Shown here piece by piece: positions 15,815-20,923 of a stretch of 20,923 bases of DNA (position 1 is its first letter; each line of letters starts with the position of its first letter). Source of the DNA: SM23-32 sp964434535 (GTDB lineage: Bacteria; Planctomycetota; Brocadiia; SM23-32); contig CAYSWA010000040.1 in assembly GCA_964434535.1 (NCBI GenBank), forward strand, positions 1 to 20,923, written 5' to 3'. The position numbers and the translations under genes are program-made. The notes under the pieces are model-generated. The model was not told the origin of the DNA and did no database searches. It saw only the letters and a list, made by a program, of their open reading frames with translations.

Positions 15815-16041
15815 CTCTTTCCCCTGGCTAACGGCGTCGGCCACGAACTCGGGGCCGCCCGACGGCGGCGCAATCGCAGCCCTCGTGTCGGTATCGCAGG
15901 TGACTCACGCGTGAGACCGGTGAGCGGATATGAGAACCTGGCGGACGGATGCGGGCAGGCCACGCGGGGATCGGTGTCTCGATCGGCCGAATCTCGCCCC
16001 CGAGCGCGCGACAGCCGCCGGTCGTGGTGCCGTGTTGCGCA
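15815..16041 (-). other. Long untranslated leader of the purA operon
   Basis: About 230 nt separate the predicted transcription start (near 16041) from the purA start codon. It contains the perfect 12-bp palindrome CTCACGCGTGAG (15904-15915) and a small GATCG-N6-CGATC hairpin (15969-15984). No known riboswitch core (for example a purine-type aptamer) was recognised and no convincing leader ORF is present. It could be a binding site or a structured leader; the function is not shown by sequence alone. Confidence 0.4.
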
Positions 16042-16047
16042 CAGCGC

Positions 16048-16076
16048 ATTATAGGCGACGGCGGGCAGGAAGTCAA
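16048..16076 (-). promoter_or_regulatory. Strong sigma70-type promoter of the purA-recO operon
   Basis: On the minus strand TTGACT (16071-16076) is followed after exactly 17 bp by a perfect TATAAT (16048-16053). It lies in the gap after the tandem-kinase gene, so the downstream eight genes can be transcribed independently of the kinase. No terminator hairpin was seen between the kinase stop (16127) and this promoter. Confidence 0.8.
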
Positions 16077-16126
16077 GAAGGGAAGGGACGCGGAATGAGG
16101 CGTCTAAGTCCTTGGCGAGAAACATC

Positions 16127-17923
16127 TTACGTTGGCTCCGCCTCGCCGGCCGACTCAGCCTCGCCGCCCGTGGTGCTCGTCGTGCCGGCGTGGTCAGCGC
16201 GCAGCCAGGCCGGGCGGCGGGTCAGCGAGAGGGCGTAGACGTCCCGCGCGATGGCCAGGCGCTCGGCGCGGCGCCAGCGGCCACGCCCGCAGCGGCGCAG
16301 CACGCGCATCCTGTCCAGCAGGCTCACCCCCCGCCCGAGCCCCGAGTTGAGCCGCGCCAGGCTCTTGACCCATCGGCCGCGCGTCATCCGCGCGTCGAAG
16401 CGCATCCTGTCCAGGTCCACCAGGTAGAGCCGGAAGCCCTCGCCCTCGCGCCGCACCAGGAAGTTGCCCGGCTTGGTGTCGGCGTGGTAGACCTCGGCGC
16501 GGGCCAGCCGGTCGAGCAGGTCGGCCACGGCGCGCCCGAGCGCGCGACGGGCGGTGTCCCCCAGCGCGCCGAAGTCCTGCTCATCGAGCGGCCCGTCGGT
16601 CTCGAGCGCCTCCATGACCACCCAGTCGGGCCGCCCGCCGAGCACGGACGTCGCCTCCAGCAGCGCGAGCGGTCGGGCGGCGGGGATGCCGCGCACGTGC
16701 GCCCCGCGATGGGCCACGTAGGCCGCCCGTGCCCTGCTCCGCGGCCGGAAGAGGTCCTTCAGCCGGTCCCGCCACCGATCGCGCCGCCACTGCTTGACGC
16801 AGACGCGCCCGGGGCGCAGCTCCTCGTCGCCGGCCGGCTGGCCGTCGTCGCCCGGCGGCGGCACGGCGGGCAGCTCGGCCAGGCTCACCACCGTGCGGGA
16901 GGAGGCGTCTAACTTGATCACCTCGGCCGCCCCGGCGTCGCCGGCCACGGCGGTGCGGTGGCGGCGGACCGCCTGGAGGGCGCCCTCGAGCGCGAAGTCG
17001 CGCCGCCGGTGCACGAGCAGGCCCTCCGCCCGCCCGCGCGTGAACAGGCTGCTCTCGGTCAGGCAGCGGCGCGTGCGGCTGCGCATGTGGCGCCGCCGCA
17101 GCCGGGCCTCGGCCCGCTTGACGCGGCGGGCCCATTCGGCCACGGTCCGCTCGTCGCGGGCGTCCTCGGCCTGCCTCCGGCGCAGGAACTGGCGTAGGAA
17201 CAGCGCCTGGTCGTCGTGCTCCGCGCCGGCCCGGTCGGTGGAGTAGGCCAGCATCCCCAGCATCCGCGCCACGCCGCGCCGCCGGGGCCGGCGCAGGCGG
17301 ATGGCGTGCAGGTCCGTCACGTAGAGGCGCCGGCCGGCCGGCTCGTCCGGGCGCACCAGCAGGTTGCCCGCGTGGTAGTCGGTATGGGTGAAGCCGCCGT
17401 CGGCGAGCGCGGCGCTCAGCCCGGACGCCTCCTCGATCAGCTCGCGGCGGAAGGCCGGTTCGGCGAACCGGGGAACCAGCCCCGGCTCGCGCAGCAGCTC
17501 GCCGAGCACCACCGCCCCGCTCACCTCGCGGCTGACCAGGAAGCCCTCGCGCGGCATCAGCCGCCGGCGCCGCACGCCGATGGCGAGCACGTCGCAGGTC
17601 GGGATGCCGGCGGCCTGGAGCGCGCGGCAGACGCGCCACTCCTGCTCGGGCTTGGTCGGCGCGACGACGTAGCGCAGGCGATCATAGAGGTCGCGGAACT
17701 TGTAGCGCTTCACGAACAGGCCCGGCCCGTCGGGCGCGAGCGGATCGGGCATGCGCAGGACGGTGCGGACGGTGTTGTCCTTGACCAGCTCGTCGGGCCC
17801 GAGCCGGTCGGGATGGCGGGCGCGCTCCAGCTCGAGGCGGGGGAGCGCCTGGGCGAACCCGCGCACGGCGAGCCACCTCATGCCGTGGGCGTCGATGCGG
17901 GCTGTGGGACGGTGGGCGGCCAT
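16127..17923 (-). CDS. Protein with two tandem lipopolysaccharide-kinase (WaaP/InaA-like) domains
   Basis: A 598-aa cytoplasmic protein made of two protein-kinase-like domains of the LPS core/Kdo kinase type. Domain 1 (about 45-230): FVKRYKF (Lys72), EQEWR (Glu95), the catalytic loop HTDYHAGNLL (Asp182, Asn187) and the metal-binding VTDLHA (Asp204). Domain 2 (about 370-560): VCVKQWRR (Lys377), YHADTKPGNFLV (Asp482, Asn487) and LVDLDRMRF (Asp503). The two domains share GIP-containing segments at residues 106 and 412. Aligning these places Ala401 where domain 1 has Glu95, so domain 2 may lack the Lys-Glu salt bridge. An Arg-rich linker joins them and the C-terminus is a Gly/Thr/Glu-rich tail. 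The likely role is phosphorylation of a lipid-A/core sugar; the substrate is unknown. ATG at 17921-17923; no strong promoter was seen upstream. Confidence 0.85.
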   Translation of the reverse strand: MAAHRPTARIDAHGMRWLAVRGFAQALPRLELERARHPDRLGPDELVKDNTVRTVLRMPDPLAPDGPGLFVKRYKFRDLYDRLRYVVAPTKPEQEWRVCRALQAAGIPTCDVLAIGVRRRRLMPREGFLVSREVSGAVVLGELLREPGLVPRFAEPAFRRELIEEASGLSAALADGGFTHTDYHAGNLLVRPDEPAGRRLYVTDLHAIRLRRPRRRGVARMLGMLAYSTDRAGAEHDDQALFLRQFLRRRQAEDARDERTVAEWARRVKRAEARLRRRHMRSRTRRCLTESSLFTRGRAEGLLVHRRRDFALEGALQAVRRHRTAVAGDAGAAEVIKLDASSRTVVSLAELPAVPPPGDDGQPAGDEELRPGRVCVKQWRRDRWRDRLKDLFRPRSRARAAYVAHRGAHVRGIPAARPLALLEATSVLGGRPDWVVMEALETDGPLDEQDFGALGDTARRALGRAVADLLDRLARAEVYHADTKPGNFLVRREGEGFRLYLVDLDRMRFDARMTRGRWVKSLARLNSGLGRGVSLLDRMRVLRRCGRGRWRRAERLAIARDVYALSLTRRPAWLRADHAGTTSTTGGEAESAGEAEPT

Positions 17924-17974
17924 GGCCGGCCATGCTAATCCCTGCGCCCCCGAGCGCGCAACGCGACGCGGACC

Positions 17975-18042
17975 TTACCACGCAGACACGGAGGCCACGG
18001 AGGACGGCAGAGGCAACCACGACGGCACCACGAGCACGACGG
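17975..18042. repeat. Nine-bp-period ACGGAGG and CACGACGG repeats
   Basis: The run begins TTACCACGCAG and continues with ACACGGAGG (17986-17994) and CCACGGAGG (17995-18003), in 9-bp phase. After a short spacer come CCACGACGG (18017-18025), CACCACGAG (18026-18034) and CACGACGG (18035-18042). It lies upstream of the tandem-kinase gene in a 364-bp stretch (17924-18287) with no credible gene. Confidence 0.65.
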
Positions 18043-18081
18043 CCGGCCGGCGAATGCAGGATGGACGGGCTGACGGCGGTG

Positions 18082-18102
18082 GTCAGTGGTGAGTGGCCAG
18101 TG
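18082..18102. repeat. Seven-bp-period GNNAGTG repeat
   Basis: Three contiguous heptamers GTCAGTG, GTGAGTG and GCCAGTG in exact 7-bp phase. It is unrelated in sequence to the ACGGAGG-type and CCTTC-type repeats on either side. Confidence 0.6.
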
Positions 18103-18133
18103 TGCGGCTGGAGCTTCCCGCTCTATCCCTCGC

Positions 18134-18166
18134 CGTTCTCCGCGCCTTCGGCGCCCTCCGTGCGGG
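18134..18166. repeat. Degenerate ACGGAGG/GCGGAGAA-type repeat
   Basis: Read on the minus strand this is CGCACGGAGGGCGCCGAAGG followed by CGCGGAGAACGG, degenerate copies of the same kind of unit as at 17986-18003 but in the opposite orientation. Confidence 0.45.
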
Positions 18167-18218
18167 GGCGCTCAACGGCCGAGGTCGAGAACGGGACCGA
18201 GAGCGAGGGCCGGCCGTT

Positions 18219-18282
18219 CCTTCAGCCTTCATCCTTCCGCCTTCAGCCTTCTCTCGGCGTTCTCTGCGGGCTCTGCGGTGAG
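18219..18282. repeat. Five in-phase CCTTCNN heptamers plus CTCTGCGG repeats
   Basis: CCTTCAG, CCTTCAT, CCTTCCG, CCTTCAG and CCTTCTC occupy 18219-18253 without a gap. They are followed by two CTCTGCGG units (about 18262-18279), the second ending in GTGAG. The array ends 5 bp before the stop codon of the duplicated isomerase tail at 18288. It is not CRISPR-like: units are 7-8 bp and there are no spacers. Confidence 0.7.
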
Positions 18283-18287
18283 GGCCG

Positions 18288-18533
18288 TCAGCGGACCTGC
18301 TCCCAGATGGGGGCCGGGCGCTCGCGCCCCAGCACCACGGGCTGGATGCCCGCCATCTCGCAGAGCATCGTCAGCGCCCGCACCCGCTCGCCCGGCACGC
18401 CCTGCACGTGGTTGCAGGGGAAGACGCTGAGGAACTCATCGAATGTGCACTCCAGCCGCGCCCAGAGGTGCGGCCACGTCGGGTTGGTCTGCTCGGCCAG
18501 CGCGCGGCTCTCCTCCTCGCTCAGCTCCACCGC
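18288..18533 (-). pseudogene. Orphan exact copy of the isomerase gene's last 81 codons plus stop
   Basis: These 246 bp match 19403-19648 base for base. They encode residues 416-496 of the L-fucose-isomerase-like protein plus the TGA stop, including the CNHVQG motif whose His would be a metal ligand. The rest of the gene is absent here; upstream the same frame stays open only to about 18626, through the hairpin region and into another frame of the NYN gene, with no good ribosome-binding site (a TTG at 18546-18548 is the only nearby start). The match begins on a codon boundary and ends exactly at the stop codon; flanking bases differ at both ends (18287 g versus 19402 c; 18534 c versus 19649 t). 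It is a gene fragment or one arm of an insertion, not a functional enzyme by itself. Confidence 0.9.
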
Positions 18534-18545
18534 CGCCCGGCCGGC

Positions 18546-18576
18546 CAAAGCGCAGGCGCTGGCGGCGGTCGCTTTG
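18546..18576. other. Small inverted repeat after the NYN gene
   Basis: CAAAGCG (18546-18552) and CGCTTTG (18570-18576) form a 7-bp perfect stem around a 17-nt GC-rich loop. It starts 1 bp past the NYN stop codon and lies 12 bp from the duplicated tail. There is no U-tract, so it is not a typical intrinsic terminator; it could be an RNA 3'-end structure or an insertion-end signal. Confidence 0.5.
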
Positions 18577-18577
18577 T

Positions 18578-19228
18578 TCAGGGTATAGTGCGCGCCACTT
18601 GCTCCAGATCTACTGTCGTGACGAAGTCACTGTGCTCCACCAAGTTGTGGTGGGGGCCGCCGGCCCGCTGCTTGAACGTGATTAGGCGCACCTGAACGCC
18701 TTCCCGGCGGGCGAACTTCATTGCGGGGACGAAATCGGTGTCCCCAGAGACGATCGCGATTATGTCCGCAATGCCCTTGCTTGCGAGCCAGGCAATGTCC
18801 AGCCCGATCTTGATGTCGACTTGCTTCTGGCTGAGGTTCGGTCTCCATCTCAGGTCCTTTGCCTTTGTTTCGGGCGCCACATTGCGCGGCGAGCAAGTCC
18901 ACCCGCGCCAGCGGATCACCCCTCGTCGGTAGGCGAAGTTCGGAGCCAAACGTATGTCCTGTTGAAGGGCGGTCTGCCAGCTGGCCACAGGGGTTCTCGC
19001 GAAGTCTACTACCGTTGCGGTGAAAGGTTCCTGCTGCTGACCGGCATAGGGAGGGCAGTGGTAGTAGTAGACCCGGAACAACTCCTCCTCCCCGCCCTGC
19101 ACCGCAGCGTCCGCCACCGCACGGATATGGGAAAGTTCTATCCTCTGCCTGGCCGTTATGTTACGAAACCGGCCGAATTCCTTGAGAAGAAACCCACCAT
19201 CGATGATGACGGCCACTTTCTTGGGCAC
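18578..19228 (-). CDS. NYN-domain (PIN-like, LabA/DUF88-type) predicted ribonuclease
   Basis: A 216-aa protein with the NYN fold. The first acidic motif is VAVIIDGGFLLKEF (Asp10 region), then VDIKIGLDIAWLASKGIADI near residues 137-156, and IAIVSGDTDFVPAMKFARREG near 158-178, giving the cluster of conserved Asp residues expected for a metal-dependent nuclease. The length fits a single-domain protein. The start is GTG at 19226-19228 with a GGGGAG ribosome-binding site 7 nt upstream. Base composition is clearly lower in GC than the neighbours (sampled lines roughly 50-57% against about 70%). It has its own promoter and lies between two exact 246-bp copies of the isomerase 3' end, all signs of recent arrival. 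Proteins of this family act on RNA in several systems; the target here is unknown. Confidence 0.88.
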   Translation of the reverse strand: MPKKVAVIIDGGFLLKEFGRFRNITARQRIELSHIRAVADAAVQGGEEELFRVYYYHCPPYAGQQQEPFTATVVDFARTPVASWQTALQQDIRLAPNFAYRRGVIRWRGWTCSPRNVAPETKAKDLRWRPNLSQKQVDIKIGLDIAWLASKGIADIIAIVSGDTDFVPAMKFARREGVQVRLITFKQRAGGPHHNLVEHSDFVTTVDLEQVARTIP

Positions 19229-19254
19229 GCGGCAACTCCCCTGCGTACGTGATA

Positions 19255-19297
19255 CCGCCGTTGCGACTTACATCTCACTGAGAACGCGCAACGGCGG
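19255..19297 (-). promoter_or_regulatory. Inverted repeat in the 5' leader of the NYN gene
   Basis: CCGCCGTTGCG (19255-19265) and CGCAACGGCGG (19287-19297) are perfect 11-bp inverted copies separated by 21 nt. They lie between the predicted transcription start (near 19322) and the GTG start at 19228, so the transcript would form a stable hairpin about 26 nt before the start codon. It could control translation or be an RNA target; no experiment is implied by the sequence. Confidence 0.6.
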
Positions 19298-19329
19298 GGA
19301 GCATTCTTCTCTTGTCTTGGCACCTATAC

Positions 19330-19357
19330 AGTATACTCGAACCGAGATCGCTGTCAA
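19330..19357 (-). promoter_or_regulatory. Near-consensus promoter of the NYN gene with a palindrome over the -10 box
   Basis: Minus strand: perfect TTGACA (19352-19357), 16-bp spacer, TATACT (19330-19335, five of six). The -10 box is part of the near-palindrome TATACAGTATA on the plus strand (19325-19335), a layout suited to repressor binding. It lies in the insert 45-75 bp downstream of the isomerase stop codon, in an AT-rich patch. Confidence 0.75.
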
Positions 19358-19402
19358 CCCTTTTTTGCTTGCTCCCACGGCATGTAAGCACGCCCGCCGT
19401 CC

Positions 19403-19648
19403 TCAGCGGACCTGCTCCCAGATGGGGGCCGGGCGCTCGCGCCCCAGCACCACGGGCTGGATGCCCGCCATCTCGCAGAGCATCGTCAGCGCCCGCACCC
19501 GCTCGCCCGGCACGCCCTGCACGTGGTTGCAGGGGAAGACGCTGAGGAACTCATCGAATGTGCACTCCAGCCGCGCCCAGAGGTGCGGCCACGTCGGGTT
19601 GGTCTGCTCGGCCAGCGCGCGGCTCTCCTCCTCGCTCAGCTCCACCGC
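19403..19648 (-). repeat. 246-bp direct repeat, copy inside the intact isomerase gene
   Basis: Identical in all 246 positions to 18288-18533, in the same orientation and 1115 bp apart. The copies bound 869 bp (18534-19402) holding the NYN gene, its promoter and two inverted repeats. Confidence 0.95.
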
Positions 19649-20893
19649 TTCGCCGGGGATGATGACCATGTAGGGCTTCTCATCCCAGAGGCCGACGCGG
19701 CAGAAGGTCATCGGCCCCGGGGCGGCGTCGAACTCGACCGAGGCCCCGCCGGCCTTGAAGTAGTACTCCAGCGCCGGGTGGAGCGTGATGCGGGCGAAGT
19801 TCTCGGCCGCCTCGAAGCTCTGCGCCGCGTACCAGCTCGCGTGGTTCCCGCTGTTGCACCAGTCCCAGAGGTCGCGGTCGGGGTGGTAGAGCCGCACGTC
19901 CATGAACAGCGCCGGCAGCCCGCCGGTGACGTACTTCAGCAGCTGCATCGTCACCGCCGCGTTCGCGTCCGCTTCGGTCGAGCAGACGACCGATTCCTTC
20001 GGGCCGTTCCAGTCGTAGGGGTCGTTCATCATCATCTCGGGCACGTCGCCGAGGCAGACGTGCTCGGTCAGCTCGCGCTGGCCCTTCAGGCCGCAGAAGT
20101 CGAAGCCCTTCTCCTCGTTGACCAGGTTCAGGGCGCAGTAGAGGCGCAGTTGCGTCTTCAGCGTCTCGGGCGTGAGCATCTTGCCGTCGTAGAGGATGCG
20201 CCCGCCGAGCATCTGCTCCAGCCAGGCGTGGCCCCGCTCGACCTCGGCCCCGTCGACCTCCTCCTCCATCACCTTCAGCAGCCAGAGCTGGTCGACCTGG
20301 CGGCAGGTCACCCCCAGGCACTTCAGCATCGGCGTCAGGTGCCAGTAGCCGGTCTCCATCCCCATCGAGTGGCCGCCGTAGAGGCCGAAGACCTCGTTGC
20401 GGATGGTGGTGAGGGCCTGGGCGGCGCGGAGCCAGTCGAGGAGCTGCTCCTGCACGGCCGGCTCGCCGGCCTCGCCGGTGATGCGGTGCGTGCGCACGCC
20501 GGCCTGGCGCAGGGCGCCGTCGGTGGCGAGCAGGCCGACGTTGCCGGGGAACTCGCCGTTGTTGTTCGAGAGGCTCAGCACCGGCACGTCGCCGCCGAGC
20601 GAGTTCAGGAACGGCCAGACCAGGAACGGGAAGTTCCAGACGTTGTAGGCCATCACCACCGAGCGGCAGCCGGCGCGGCGCAGCTCCTCGCCGACCTGCT
20701 GGGCGGCGCGCACTCCGGTGATGATCTTGCTTCCGACGACGACCTCGGGGGCCGAGCCGTCGACGTTCCTGAGGCGCTCGCGGATGATCCTGGCCCAGTG
20801 GCCCACGACCTTGCGGTTGGCGGGATTGTTCTCGCGCCAGACGTGCTCGCGCTCGTCGTTGAGCATCGCTATCCCGATCGGCGTCCCTCGCAT
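19403..20893 (-). CDS. L-fucose isomerase-like protein
   Basis: A 496-aa protein of the L-fucose/arabinose isomerase-like superfamily, which interconverts aldoses and ketoses using a divalent metal. Landmarks: FGLYGGHSMGMETG (169-182), CSTEADANAAVTM (304-316, Glu307), LFMDVRLYH (329-337, Asp332) and FPCNHVQG (453-460, His457). Glu307, Asp332 and His457 match the Glu-Asp-His metal-ligand pattern of FucI (E. coli 337, 361, 528). It is shorter than E. coli FucI (591 aa), so the sugar specificity should not be assumed. ATG at 20891-20893 has a GGGAGGA ribosome-binding site; its promoter is outside the window. The last 82 codons including the stop are the part duplicated at 18288-18533, and the reading frame is intact. 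Confidence 0.85.
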   Translation of the reverse strand: MRGTPIGIAMLNDEREHVWRENNPANRKVVGHWARIIRERLRNVDGSAPEVVVGSKIITGVRAAQQVGEELRRAGCRSVVMAYNVWNFPFLVWPFLNSLGGDVPVLSLSNNNGEFPGNVGLLATDGALRQAGVRTHRITGEAGEPAVQEQLLDWLRAAQALTTIRNEVFGLYGGHSMGMETGYWHLTPMLKCLGVTCRQVDQLWLLKVMEEEVDGAEVERGHAWLEQMLGGRILYDGKMLTPETLKTQLRLYCALNLVNEEKGFDFCGLKGQRELTEHVCLGDVPEMMMNDPYDWNGPKESVVCSTEADANAAVTMQLLKYVTGGLPALFMDVRLYHPDRDLWDWCNSGNHASWYAAQSFEAAENFARITLHPALEYYFKAGGASVEFDAAPGPMTFCRVGLWDEKPYMVIIPGEAVELSEEESRALAEQTNPTWPHLWARLECTFDEFLSVFPCNHVQGVPGERVRALTMLCEMAGIQPVVLGRERPAPIWEQVR

Positions 20894-20923
20894 GGCGTCC
20901 TCCCTCTCTCCTCGCTCTTGCTC

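Noticed and set aside
15842..15844. GTG start for purA 30 bp upstream of the chosen ATG
   Set aside because: The ATG at 15812-15814 has the better ribosome-binding site and gives the usual PurA N-terminus.
17924..17965. Promoter for the tandem-kinase gene (TTGCGC, 17 bp, TTAGCA on the minus strand)
   Set aside because: The -10 box is a poor match and lies too close to the start codon to be convincing.
18219..18282. CRISPR array
   Set aside because: Repeat units are only 7-8 bp, contiguous, and there are no unique spacers or cas genes.
18288..18548. Independent small protein gene starting at a TTG at 18546
   Set aside because: The sequence is an exact copy of the isomerase C-terminus, lacks a ribosome-binding site, and would give only part of a domain.
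18534..19402. Integron gene cassette
   Set aside because: A single promoter-bearing gene between repeats suggested a cassette, but no attC-type site with the expected core sequences was found and no integron integrase is present; 246-bp flanking repeats are not an integron feature.

Overview
The window is GC-rich bacterial DNA, densely coding and mostly on the minus strand. The gene content includes LPS-type sugar kinase domains (implying a Gram-negative envelope), prepilins of the FTLVELL type with large passenger domains, a PgpH-like 7TM-HD phosphodiesterase, a discoidin-tailed FAD oxidoreductase and an L-fucose-isomerase-like protein. Together with intergenic strings of short in-phase repeats, this best fits a Planctomycetota/PVC-like or related uncultured lineage. 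That placement is inference with moderate confidence; no rRNA or tRNA gene was seen.

Layout. (1) 145-4052, minus: a small type II secretion/type IV pilus-like operon (GspF/PilC membrane platform protein, a GspG-like prepilin, a prepilin fused to a LamG-like domain) behind a near-consensus sigma70-type promoter at 4176-4204; short direct repeats lie beyond its end (48-139). (2) 4343-6121, minus: an FAD-dependent oxidoreductase, divergent from a plus-strand pair (6328-7128) encoding an arsenate-reductase/low-molecular-weight-phosphatase-like protein and a CxxCxxCC zinc/iron-cluster protein. (3) 7094-15814, minus: an eight-gene run with overlaps or gaps of 22 bp or less, purA-uppS-cdsA-phoH-pgpH-ybeY-corC/CNNM-recO, headed by a strong promoter (16048-16076) and a roughly 230-nt leader. 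It joins purine synthesis, lipid-carrier and phospholipid synthesis, RNA/ribosome quality control, c-di-AMP turnover and recombination. (4) 16127-17923, minus: one protein with two tandem LPS-kinase-like domains. (5) 17924-18287: an intergenic hotspot holding several different families of 7- to 9-bp periodic repeats.

(6) 18288-20893 is the most unusual part. A full-length L-fucose-isomerase-like gene (19403-20893, minus) has its last 81 codons plus stop codon (246 bp) duplicated with no mismatch at 18288-18533. Between the two copies sits an 869-bp insert of clearly lower GC. It carries a NYN-domain (PIN-like) predicted ribonuclease gene with its own near-consensus promoter, a near-palindrome over the -10 box, an 11-bp inverted repeat in the 5' leader and a small hairpin after the stop codon. 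The repeat begins on a codon boundary and ends on the last base of the stop codon, so the host gene stays intact. This looks like a very small one-gene insertion that carries or duplicates the target gene's 3' end, but no recombinase is present and an assembly artefact has to be excluded.
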